Assembly: GCA_025782575.1 (NCBI GenBank)
Contig: JALGYY010000041.1
Span: 1 to 64,000 of the forward strand
Direction of reading: 5' to 3'
Length of the DNA: 64,000 nt
Source of the DNA: a bacterium
Lineage (GTDB): Bacteria > Orphanbacterota > Orphanbacteria > Orphanbacterales > Orphanbacteraceae
In this document: piece by piece, positions 23,772-31,720 of the stretch
Numbering within the stretch: the first letter of the stretch is position 1
Layout of the letters: the number at the start of each line of letters is the position of its first letter
Position numbers and translations under genes: made by a program
The notes under the pieces: generated by a model
What the model saw: only the letters and a program-made list of their open reading frames with translations
Told to the model about the DNA's origin: nothing
Databases searched by the model: none

Positions 23772-25000
23772 GGACGCCTCCAGAGATGGAACCTGACAAG
23801 ATCGCCCGGTTCAATGCGCCGCGGCTCTTCGGGAAGGACAATCACGCCGTCCGCCGTCGTTGTGGAAACGAAATCACCCGAACCGTGATGATCGACGGGA
23901 GCGACGCGCGTCCGCCCCCCGTCCTGGACCAGCCGGCCGAGCACAAACTGTCTGAGGGAGATCTTCTTCTCAATCGTCGCAGCCGCTTCCAGTCTCAGAA
24001 TCAGGGGATCGAGGTCGCGCAGTCCGGCCATCTTGCGAAGCGCCCGAACGACGAGTTCCCTGAATGTGACCTGCACGGCCACCGGGTTTCCGGGGAGTCC
24101 GAACACCAGCGTTCGCCGGCCGCCATCGTCGGAACGGTCTCGGGCACCCAGCCAGAACGGCTTGCCCGGCCGAATCGCAACTTTATGAAACCGCTCTTCC
24201 ACGCCGGCAGCGCGAAGTACAGCCGGCACGAAATCTTTCTCTCCCATCGACACGCCGCCGGTCAGGATGAGAGCGTCTGCCATGTCGAGCGCGCTTCCCA
24301 CCGACTCTTCAAGCAGCTTTTCGTCGTCCGGAACGCGCCGGTGCATGACCATGTCGAGCCAGGGATGTTCAGCGATCATCGAAACCAGGCCGGGACCATT
24401 ACAATCTCGAATCTGGGACGGTAACGGCGTCTGATCGACTCCAACGAGTTCGTCCCCTGTCGAAAGAACGGCAACGCGAATCTTTCTGTAAACGTCTACC
24501 TGCTTTGCTCCGACTGAAATGGCGACGGCGAGCTCGGAAGGGCCGAGCGAGTGGCCGGCGGCGAGAAGCTCCTGGCCTTCTGCCGCGTCAGCTCCTCGGC
24601 GATGGATATGAATGTATGGGCTGACGTTTTCGTAGTCGAGTTCAACGGAATCGCCGTTCACCCGGCTTTTCTCCACCGGGACAACGGCATCAGCCCCGTC
24701 TGGAAGAGGGGCGCCGGTCATGATCCTGATCGCCATGCCGGACCTGACCGGCGTCGAAGATTCCATGCCGGCGAAAACGGTTTCGCCGCCTAAATCCAGT
24801 CGAGCGGCACCGGACCGAAAGTCCGATGCGAGAACGGCAAATCCGTCACGTTCGGATCGATTGAACGGCGGAAGGTCCCGGTCGGCGACAATCGGCGCAG
24901 CGAGAACACGGCCACGAGCCTGATCGATTGAGAGACACTCGACGCCCGTGGGGACGGCGCTGTCGATGACCACTTCCAGTGCTTGGTCGTATCGGAGCAT
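23768..25000 (-). CDS. moeA: Molybdopterin molybdenumtransferase MoeA
   Basis: 410 residues. DLPPFNRSERDGFAV, GMAIRIMTGAPLPDGADAVVPVE, VLSTGDELV, ILTGGVSMGEKDF and FGLPGNPVAV are the MoeA signatures; it inserts molybdate into adenylylated molybdopterin. ATG 25000 is chosen; a TTG at 25009 lies in the T-tract of the upstream terminator. There is no clear Shine-Dalgarno sequence, in line with control through the leader. First gene of the five-gene operon. Confidence 0.95.
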   Translation of the reverse strand: MLRYDQALEVVIDSAVPTGVECLSIDQARGRVLAAPIVADRDLPPFNRSERDGFAVLASDFRSGAARLDLGGETVFAGMESSTPVRSGMAIRIMTGAPLPDGADAVVPVEKSRVNGDSVELDYENVSPYIHIHRRGADAAEGQELLAAGHSLGPSELAVAISVGAKQVDVYRKIRVAVLSTGDELVGVDQTPLPSQIRDCNGPGLVSMIAEHPWLDMVMHRRVPDDEKLLEESVGSALDMADALILTGGVSMGEKDFVPAVLRAAGVEERFHKVAIRPGKPFWLGARDRSDDGGRRTLVFGLPGNPVAVQVTFRELVVRALRKMAGLRDLDPLILRLEAAATIEKKISLRQFVLGRLVQDGGRTRVAPVDHHGSGDFVSTTTADGVIVLPEEPRRIEPGDLVRFHLWRRP

Positions 25001-25006
25001 GAGACA

Positions 25007-25056
25007 CAAAAACGGCCGGGCAACCGGTCCGGAAAGGACGCGGCGTCTCGGCCGTT
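25007..25056 (-). terminator. Intrinsic terminator in the moeA leader
   Basis: On the minus strand AACGGCCG (25049-25056) pairs with CGGCCGTT (25011-25018), followed by TTTTT (25008-25012) and GTG, ending 6 bases before the moeA ATG. The loop has an inner GTCC/GGAC stem. It fits the expression platform of an attenuating riboswitch. Confidence 0.7.
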
Positions 25057-25060
25057 GAGT

Positions 25061-25190
25061 ACGCCAGGTGGGCCTGGGGCATAGTGGGGCCTACCCCGGG
25101 TCCGCTCCTTTCCAAACACGGGAGGCCAACCCGTTTCCCGGATGACCCTGTCGTCGAAGCCTCCGTAACCCGGGCTCAGGCCCTGGCGTT
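25061..25190 (-). promoter_or_regulatory. Probable molybdenum-cofactor (Moco) riboswitch
   Basis: The minus-strand leader folds with an outer helix ACGCCAGG (25182-25189) / CCTGGCGT (25061-25068), extended by GGCCTG/CAGGCC, and an inner helix CCCGGGT (25168-25174) / ACCCGGG (25095-25101). Unpaired or internal segments CGGGAAACGG, GGCCTCCCG and GGAAAGGAG resemble the conserved core of the Moco RNA motif. Position in front of moeA-moaA-moaC and of a terminator fits ligand-dependent attenuation. I recall the consensus from memory and could not run a covariance search. Confidence 0.68.
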
Positions 25191-25458
25191 AGGAGAAGTC
25201 GATCGGAGCGAATGTGATCCACCAGATCGAATTATTCGAATTCAGGGCGGATCACTATGGTTTCTCACAAGATACCGGCTGCCCGGGGTGAAGTCAAGAG
25301 TGGGGGTGGTGACAGGCGAGCGGAACGGTCCTGGTGAAGCGGTCGGCGGCCGCCTGACCGCCGCGAAGCCGGCCGCCCCCTACTTGACTTCACACCGGTT
25401 TTTATCGATCATGTTTGAAGGAATGCTACAGGCATTCCCAACACCAGGAAGGTATTCC
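25191..25458. other. Intergenic region between the Moco leader and a lipoprotein gene
   Basis: No gene seen. It should hold the promoter of the Moco operon (minus strand) and that of the lipoprotein pair (plus strand). A GC-rich near-palindrome, GCGGTC-GGCGGCCGCC-TGACCGC, lies at 25339-25361. No consensus promoter could be picked with confidence. Confidence 0.6.
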
Positions 25459-26604
25459 ATGCGGTTTCTCGTTCTCACCAGCGCCCTTCTCACTGTTTTC
25501 CTCTTCACTTCCTGCGGTGATGACGGCTCCCCCGTCGAAATCGGCGATCCTGTGATCGGTCCGGCAACACCCGAGGCGTTCATGGACAGCCTGGCAAGCG
25601 CTCTAGCCAGGAAAGACCTGGACGCCTACGCCGCTCTTCTGCATGAGGATTTCGTGTTTGAAGGACTCTCCTTCGGGGAACCCAAAACGCCCACTACCTG
25701 GGATCGGATAGAAGAGCTCGCGATTCTGAATAACATGTTTGAGGGGTACGAGTCTCTCGATGGCTTCATCGTTCAGACGATTGATCTGGATCTCGTGATC
25801 AGTTCCTTTGAAGAGACCGAATCGGGTGTCACCGGTGAAACCTGGTATTCGGTTGAAGCGGCTGTGGACCTCACCGTTTTCACCGCATCGGCGGGCGAAG
25901 ATGGTTTTACCAACTTTATCGTCCGCGGCGATCAGGACTTTGTCCTCCGTCCGAACGGCACGGGTGGATTGTCGGCCGGGAAACAGATCGACCGCGGACC
26001 TTTTGCGGCGAAAGGCGCCGCGCCTTCAACAGAAGAATCGTCATGGACAGCGGTCAAAATGCTCTTCCGCTGGTCTGTAGTTGATGTAGACGCCTACTTC
26101 AGCGCCTTTGTAACAAGCTACACCCAGAAAGACAGCGCGGCGTATGCCTCCCTCCTTGCTGACTCGTATGTGTTCGAACTGCTCGACTCCGACCCGGACG
26201 ACGCCAACCCGGCGGAGTTCTGGGATCTTGAAGAAGAACTCTCGATCGCCGGCCATATGTTCTCCAGCTGGGAAACCTCGCAAGGGGCCGCCGTTCAGAC
26301 AATCAGCCTGGCCATTAATCCCAAAACCATCAAGCGCACCTCCGACCTGTTTGGCATCGAGATGGGTGAAGTCACTTTGAATGTGGAAACCAGAGTTGAG
26401 CTGACTGTGTTCGTAATTGATCAGGGGGTAGATGGGTTTACCAATTATATCGTCTTTTCGGACCAAGATTGGACTCTTCATGCGGCGCCGGGCAGCGATC
26501 TGGCAGCTACATACCAGGTGGATCTCGAGCCGATCGGGAGCTCTGTCGTGCCGCGCGGCACTGAGGAAACGAGCTGGGGCGATGTAAAGAACCTCTTTCG
26601 ATGA
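25459..26604 (+). CDS. Lipoprotein with two NTF2-like repeats
   Basis: 381 residues. Lipoprotein signal LLTVFLFTSCGDD with Cys at about 20. Two homologous units of about 180 residues follow: the first has ALARKDLDAYAALLHEDFVFEG, the second SYTQKDSAAYASLLADSYVFEL; both end with a TVF-x-x-x-x-G-x-DGFTN-Y/F-IV segment and a TEE-x-SW-x-x-VK-x-LFRW block. The D-x-x-AY-x-x-LL-x-x-x-Y-x-F core is that of SnoaL/NTF2-like domains. Role unknown, likely outer-membrane anchored. ATGA overlap with the next, paralogous gene. Confidence 0.82.
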   Translation: MRFLVLTSALLTVFLFTSCGDDGSPVEIGDPVIGPATPEAFMDSLASALARKDLDAYAALLHEDFVFEGLSFGEPKTPTTWDRIEELAILNNMFEGYESLDGFIVQTIDLDLVISSFEETESGVTGETWYSVEAAVDLTVFTASAGEDGFTNFIVRGDQDFVLRPNGTGGLSAGKQIDRGPFAAKGAAPSTEESSWTAVKMLFRWSVVDVDAYFSAFVTSYTQKDSAAYASLLADSYVFELLDSDPDDANPAEFWDLEEELSIAGHMFSSWETSQGAAVQTISLAINPKTIKRTSDLFGIEMGEVTLNVETRVELTVFVIDQGVDGFTNYIVFSDQDWTLHAAPGSDLAATYQVDLEPIGSSVVPRGTEETSWGDVKNLFR

Positions 26605-27806
26605 AATTCTTGGCAGTTACCCCACTGGCAAACAAGTTCATGGACCGGCTCCCTGTTCGACTGACCTGTTTCGGCTTGCTGGCGATCAGTCTCTTTCTGT
26701 TCCCCTCCTGCGGCGATGACAGTTCCCCGGTCGATATCGGCGATTCTGTCTTTATTCCGCCGGATACTCCCGAAGAATTCATCGAGCGACTGGTGTCCGC
26801 CTATAACCGGAGAGACCTGGATAGCTACGCCGCTCTTCTGCACGAGGATTTCGTATTCGAAGGCTTCGATCCGGATTCGCCGAAAGCACCGATGAACTGG
26901 AATCGAAACCGGGAACTTGCGATAGCGAGAAACATGTTCGAAGGGAGCGAGACTCTCGATGGACGAACCGTCCAGTCAATCAACCTGGACCTGAATGTCA
27001 AGTTTCTGGAAGAAATCGAATCCGACGATCCGGACGAGACCTGGTACTCAGTCTTGTTGGCTGTGGATCTGAAGGTATTTGCACTGAATCAGGGTGAAGA
27101 TGGTTTCACCAACTACATCGTGTTTAGCGATGCGGAATTTATTCTCCGCCAGAACAGCGAGGGTAACGTCTCGGCCGGCAGGCAGATCGATCATGGTTCG
27201 ATCGATGGCAAGAGAAACGACAGCGGTGCCACAGAGGAATTTACCTGGACTGCGGTCAAGTCAGTCTTTCGATGGTCGAAGGCTGATGTAAACGCCTACT
27301 TCGGCACATTCGCATCGAGCTACTCCCAAAGAGACAGCGTGTCCTATTCCTCCCTCCTGGCAGATTCCTACACTTTCGAGTTGCTCGATGAAGACCCGGA
27401 CGACACAGAGCCACCCCAATTCTGGGATCTTGCAGAGGAGCTCGTGATCACCGGCCGCATGTTTTCCGGTTGGGAAAACCCAGCGGGCGCCACGGTTCAG
27501 ACAATCAGACTGACCATCGATCCCCGGTCCATCGATCTCCTCTCAGACCCGGATGAAGCGGGCCCTGGCGAGATCACGCTGAGAGTTCTGGCAAGAATCA
27601 ATATGGATGTGTCCGTAATTGATCAGGGGGGAAACGGGTTTACCCGTTATATTGTCTTTTCAGACCAGGACTGGACTCTCCATGCGGCGCCGGGCGGCGA
27701 TCTCGCTGCTACAAACCAGACCGATCGGGAGCCGATCGCAAAATCAACCATGCCGGGTGCCACTGAGGAATCGAGCTGGGGTGCTGTAAAAGGGCTATTT
27801 CGCTAA
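26601..27806 (+). CDS. Lipoprotein with two NTF2-like repeats, paralogue of the gene before
   Basis: 401 residues. Same design as the upstream gene: lipobox in FLFPSCGDD, repeat 1 with NRRDLDSYAALLHEDFVFEG, repeat 2 with SQRDSVSYSSLLADSYTFEL, and endings TEE-x-TW / TEESSWGAVKGLFR. The start overlaps the upstream stop (ATGA at 26601-26604); ATG 26640 is a possible later start. Tandem duplication of the whole gene after an internal duplication is the simplest history. The best matching units are repeat 1 with repeat 1 and repeat 2 with repeat 2. Confidence 0.82.
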   Translation: MKFLAVTPLANKFMDRLPVRLTCFGLLAISLFLFPSCGDDSSPVDIGDSVFIPPDTPEEFIERLVSAYNRRDLDSYAALLHEDFVFEGFDPDSPKAPMNWNRNRELAIARNMFEGSETLDGRTVQSINLDLNVKFLEEIESDDPDETWYSVLLAVDLKVFALNQGEDGFTNYIVFSDAEFILRQNSEGNVSAGRQIDHGSIDGKRNDSGATEEFTWTAVKSVFRWSKADVNAYFGTFASSYSQRDSVSYSSLLADSYTFELLDEDPDDTEPPQFWDLAEELVITGRMFSGWENPAGATVQTIRLTIDPRSIDLLSDPDEAGPGEITLRVLARINMDVSVIDQGGNGFTRYIVFSDQDWTLHAAPGGDLAATNQTDREPIAKSTMPGATEESSWGAVKGLFR

Positions 27807-27822
27807 GAAGTCCGCCCCCTAT

Positions 27823-28038
27823 CTAAACCAGCTCCTTGTGGGAACCATCGCAGGCCGGTGAATTGCCGGTGCGCTTACACGTGCAGAATGCGATCCGCTT
27901 CGCTTGACGACATCGGCAACCCGAAATATGATTAGTTAGGAACAGTTCTTCCAGCCGCCCGTATTGCCTCCCCCGGCGATGCGATTCGATTAGCCGGTCA
28001 CCCCCACGGGAACAGAACAAAACATGACGCCAATCCAT
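27823..28038 (-). CDS. CDGSH iron-sulfur-motif protein, start unresolved
   Basis: The last 30 codons read C-x-C then FCTCKRTGNSPACDGSHKEL, an exact CDGSH signature (C-x-C-x2-T-x3-P-x-C-D-G-S-H) that binds a 2Fe-2S cluster. From ATG 28038 the frame would give 71 residues and overlap the start of the divergent ATPase gene by 15 bp; a TTG at 28020 is also possible. The part upstream of residue 38 does not look conserved, so the true start or an upstream break is open. Confidence 0.45.
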   Translation of the reverse strand: MDWRHVLFCSRGGDRLIESHRRGRQYGRLEELFLTNHISGCRCRQAKRIAFCTCKRTGNSPACDGSHKELV

Positions 28039-29493
28039 CGGTCGATTCGCACACTGGGAGCGTTGAAGGAAACGGACTATCGCCCACGAAGCGTTCGCGA
28101 CGAAGTGCGGGACAATATTATCCGAGCACTGAAATCGAAGGAACAACTGTTTCCGGGCATTATCGGCTATGAAGAGACCGTAATCCCGAATATGGTCAAT
28201 GCCCTTCTCTCGCGGCACGACATTCTGCTGCTCGGGCTTCGGGGTCAGGCCAAAACACGAATTCTTCGCTCCCTCAGACAATTTATCGATGAGTGGACAC
28301 CTGTGATCGAGGGATCGAGCCTGAACGAGGATCCCCTGGCCCCCCATTCCAAGGGGGCGATCGACCTGATTGCTGAGGCAGGTGACGAAACTCCCGTCGC
28401 CTGGCTTCATCGGGATGAGCGCTATCAGGAGAAACTCGCCACACCGGATGTGAGCATGGCCGACCTGATCGGTGACATTGATCCCATTCGTGCCTCCCGG
28501 GAGCGCCTCGACCTCTCGGATGAGCGCGTCATTCATTACGGCATCATTCCACGCACGAATCGCGGCCTCTTCTGCCTGAACGAACTGCCCGATCTTCAGC
28601 CGCGCATTCAGGTCGGTATGTTGAACATCCTGGAAGAGCGGGACATTCAAATCCGCGGCTTCCCCCTTCGACTCCATCTCGACATCATCATGCTCTTTAC
28701 CGCCAATCCGGAAGATTATACGAACCGGGGGAATATCATTACGCCTCTTAAGGATCGGATCGAGAGCCAGGTAATCACCCATTACCCCGATTCGATCGAT
28801 CAGGCGATGGCGATTACGACCCAGGAAGCCCATCTCGATCGGAGTATCGACGTACAGGTGCCGCAGTTTTTTCGTGAGGTGATCGAGGAGATCGCCATCC
28901 AGGCGCGGAAGAGTGAGCACGTGGATCAGTCGTCGGGAGTGAGCGCGAGACTTCCGATCAGTGCGCTCGAGATTCTGGCAAGCAATGTGGAGAGGCGTGT
29001 GATTCTGAACGCCGACACGAGCCCCGTTCCCCGTTTATGCGATTTATTCGCCGTCCTTCCCGCTGTCACAGGCAAATTGGAACTCGTCTATGAAGGGGAG
29101 CAGGAAGGCCCGAGCATCGTGGCGGGCCGGCTGATCGGAAAGGCGATCAAGAGCGTGTTCCAGCGCCACTTTCCACCGGTACATGACAGCAGAAAAGAAC
29201 AGAGGGAGAGCGAGCCGCTTTACGCGACCATCGCCGGCTGGTTCAACGGGGGTGGTTCAATCGAGATCACGGATCACCGTTCGGGCGCCGAAGAAGAGGC
29301 CGCCCTTACTCAGATCGACGGATTGAAAGAGCTCGTCGAAAAACATCTGGTTCTGGGGTCGCCCGATGAAATGCCCGCGGCGATGGAGCTCGTTCTAGAG
29401 GGACTTCATCAGCACTCGATTCTTTCCCGTGAAGGGATGTACGGCGCCATCAGGTACGGCGATATGCTCTCACGCATGATGCGGGACATTTAA
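28024..29493 (+). CDS. ChlI/MoxR-type AAA+ ATPase
   Basis: 489 residues. Walker A is GLRGQAKT at 71-78; the Walker B region is RGLFCLNELPDL, with the N-E form of magnesium-chelatase-like ATPases; FTANPEDYTNRGNIITPLKDRI carries sensor 1 and an Arg finger. The length and the SARLPISALEILASN segment match stand-alone ChlI-like proteins. With the VWA gene 5 bp downstream it forms a MoxR-VWA-like pair, a class that assembles or remodels metal-containing or membrane complexes. Substrate unknown. Confidence 0.93.
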   Translation: MTPIHRSIRTLGALKETDYRPRSVRDEVRDNIIRALKSKEQLFPGIIGYEETVIPNMVNALLSRHDILLLGLRGQAKTRILRSLRQFIDEWTPVIEGSSLNEDPLAPHSKGAIDLIAEAGDETPVAWLHRDERYQEKLATPDVSMADLIGDIDPIRASRERLDLSDERVIHYGIIPRTNRGLFCLNELPDLQPRIQVGMLNILEERDIQIRGFPLRLHLDIIMLFTANPEDYTNRGNIITPLKDRIESQVITHYPDSIDQAMAITTQEAHLDRSIDVQVPQFFREVIEEIAIQARKSEHVDQSSGVSARLPISALEILASNVERRVILNADTSPVPRLCDLFAVLPAVTGKLELVYEGEQEGPSIVAGRLIGKAIKSVFQRHFPPVHDSRKEQRESEPLYATIAGWFNGGGSIEITDHRSGAEEEAALTQIDGLKELVEKHLVLGSPDEMPAAMELVLEGLHQHSILSREGMYGAIRYGDMLSRMMRDI

Positions 29494-29498
29494 TTTTC

Positions 29499-30599
29499 AT
29501 GCTTGGTTTCCGCTACGGTAAATTCGATCCGGAACTTCTCCGCAAACTGGCCGGTTCAGAAGAGCTGCTCGATCTTTTTAACTTTCTGCTGATCAAAACG
29601 AATGGCGATCCCGAAACCGCCATGGATATTCTGCGCAATCTGCAGGACCGCGGATTTCTCCCCGCCGATCTGAATCTCGATCAATTCTTCGATGATCTCA
29701 GGCGAAAGGAAGTCGTCCAGAGAGATGCGCGGGGCCGCCACGTCCTGACCGACAAGGGTGTGCAAGGCATGCGGAAATCGTCGCTCGAGCGGATCTTTCG
29801 CAGTCTCCAGGGAGGAGGTCCGGCAGGCGGACATCGAACGCCCCATAGTGGCGGTTCGGCCAACGAACCTCTCCCCGAACGGAGAGAGTTCCGATTCGGC
29901 GACGACGTTCACTCGATCGATTTCAGCAAGAGCCTGTGGAATGCTGTCAAGAGGCTCGGTTCAACCGACCAGGCGATGAGCGAAGAGGATCTCGTAGTCT
30001 ATGATTCCGAGGTGAGCACATCGTGCGCGACCGTGCTCCTTCTCGATGTCTCTCACAGCATGATTCTCTACGGCGAGGATCGCTTCACACCGGCCAAACA
30101 AGTAGCCCTCGCGCTCACCGAGCTGATATTGACTCGATACAAAAAGGATACCCTCGATGTAGTTCTCTTCGGCGACGAGGCGGTACCCGTGCCGGTCAAA
30201 AAGCTCCCGTTCGTTTCAGTCGGTCCGTTTCATACGAACACAAAAGGGGGCCTCGCCCTTGCGCGTCGAATTCTGGAGCGGAGAAAGAACCCCAACAAGC
30301 AGATCTTCATGGTGACCGACGGCAAGCCGACTGTAATCGATGTTCCCGGCGAGGGAATCTACAGAAATACATGGGGCTTCGACGAAAGAATCATCAACCG
30401 CACCCTGGATGAAGCCGTGGTCTGCCGGCGAAAGGGAATCGTCATCACGACGTTCATGGTCACCCAGGATCCGTATCTCGAGGAATTCGTCAAACATCTC
30501 ACCGAGCTGAACCACGGCCGCGCCTATTTCAGCTCGCCCGACGACCTCGGCGGATTTCTGTTCGTTGATTTTATTCGGAATCGAAAACGAAAAAGGTAG
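29499..30599 (+). CDS. VWA-domain protein paired with the ChlI-like ATPase
   Basis: 366 residues. The metal-ion-dependent adhesion site is D183-V-S185-H-S187 (LLLDVSHSM), with later MIDAS residues in HTNTKGGLALARRIL (Thr) and MVTDGKP (Asp). The N-terminal 130 residues are helical with a Gly-rich linker (QGGGPAGGHRTPHSGG). No signal peptide, so cytoplasmic. Likely adaptor that presents a client to the ATPase encoded directly upstream. Confidence 0.93.
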   Translation: MLGFRYGKFDPELLRKLAGSEELLDLFNFLLIKTNGDPETAMDILRNLQDRGFLPADLNLDQFFDDLRRKEVVQRDARGRHVLTDKGVQGMRKSSLERIFRSLQGGGPAGGHRTPHSGGSANEPLPERREFRFGDDVHSIDFSKSLWNAVKRLGSTDQAMSEEDLVVYDSEVSTSCATVLLLDVSHSMILYGEDRFTPAKQVALALTELILTRYKKDTLDVVLFGDEAVPVPVKKLPFVSVGPFHTNTKGGLALARRILERRKNPNKQIFMVTDGKPTVIDVPGEGIYRNTWGFDERIINRTLDEAVVCRRKGIVITTFMVTQDPYLEEFVKHLTELNHGRAYFSSPDDLGGFLFVDFIRNRKRKR

Positions 30600-30608
30600 T
30601 CCGGGTGA

Positions 30609-31679
30609 CTACTTCCAGTACGCCTGGATGACTTCGCGCATGGCGGGCGTCGACATGATAAAGTTCCGGCCGCCCTGTGATCCGGGAAACCACTTCCAGA
30701 GAAACGCACCGGCCAGAAGATCTTTTCGTTCGAGCGCGCGAAGAGCGGCATCTAAACAGCGGACCTGGATCTCTTCGGCGCCGTCACCACCCACCCTGTA
30801 ATCCCACGGCTGAACGGCAGCCGTAGCCGAGCGATTGTAACCGAGTTCTGTGAGAAGAACCTTCTTCCCGATCGAGTCGACGAACGTGGATACATCTTCT
30901 GCGATTCTGTCCCACGCGATGTCCAGTTCCTTGCGATTCGGCATGCCGAGTGAGTCGGCCACCGGGAAATAGGCCTGAATCCCGACGACATCGAGTGCAT
31001 CCCAGAACGGAACGTCACGGAACTCACTCCAATTGGCGGCATACGTTATCGGCACGTCGGAATCATCACGAATGCGGGCAATGATCTGTCGCCATTCGTC
31101 TTCGAACCGGACCGTGCGATCGAGTTCCGTTCCGACCGCGAATCCGTCGGCCCCCTCGCACGCCCGGACCACATAGAGAATCCACTCTTCATAGGATTCG
31201 AAAAAGCGCGCCCACTCTTCCTCGGTGGTAAATGCAATTTCGCCTCGCCAGTGGAACGGACTTCCCCAGTACGCAAGATGGGGTTTGATGAAAATCTTGA
31301 GTCCCAGGCGATGGGCTTCACGTATCGGACGGCTGAGCCATTCCGGTCGGGGATCTTCCCGCCAGAATCGATCGGACACCCTGCCGTTCCCCATGATCTG
31401 TGCGTAAGGGTGGATCGTGATCCAGTTGACTCCCATATCTGCGAGCTCCGCCATGGTAGCGACCATCTCATCGGTACCCCACTCCCACCCCCATGTTGCG
31501 CACGAAATTGTCATGCCCCTTACTTCGGAGTGGTCATCGGCCCACGCCCGCGGGCATGTGAAGATGATCGCTCCCATGATACAGGCAAAAATCAGTCCCG
31601 TTTTCGATCGATTCACAATCGGATCCTGAGTGAGATGATAGAAAGATGAGAGTCGAATCTCATTGTACAGGGAGGACAC
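30609..31679 (-). CDS. Secreted glycoside hydrolase (GH113-like TIM barrel)
   Basis: 356 residues. A hydrophobic export segment (TGLIFACIMGAIIF) precedes AWADDH. The barrel has MGVNWITIHPYAQI, GLKIFIKPHLAYWG, then acid/base Glu185 in AVGTELDR and nucleophile Glu279 in VLLTELGY, the spacing of clan GH-A retaining enzymes. GAFLWKWFPGSQGG closes the fold. GH113 members are beta-mannanases, but family assignment here is by eye. Last gene of the glycan operon, 41 bp after the AP-superfamily gene, so it may trim the exported polymer. The start may be an internal Met. Confidence 0.85.
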   Translation of the reverse strand: MSSLYNEIRLSSFYHLTQDPIVNRSKTGLIFACIMGAIIFTCPRAWADDHSEVRGMTISCATWGWEWGTDEMVATMAELADMGVNWITIHPYAQIMGNGRVSDRFWREDPRPEWLSRPIREAHRLGLKIFIKPHLAYWGSPFHWRGEIAFTTEEEWARFFESYEEWILYVVRACEGADGFAVGTELDRTVRFEDEWRQIIARIRDDSDVPITYAANWSEFRDVPFWDALDVVGIQAYFPVADSLGMPNRKELDIAWDRIAEDVSTFVDSIGKKVLLTELGYNRSATAAVQPWDYRVGGDGAEEIQVRCLDAALRALERKDLLAGAFLWKWFPGSQGGRNFIMSTPAMREVIQAYWK

Positions 31680-31720
31680 GCCACTGGGTGTAAAAGAGTT
31701 CCCCGGGGACCGTGCGTGAG

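Noticed and set aside
27823-28920. 365-codon open frame on the minus strand
   Set aside because: Most of it is antisense to the ChlI-like ATPase. Only the last part, outside that gene, carries a real motif (CDGSH) and is reported on its own.
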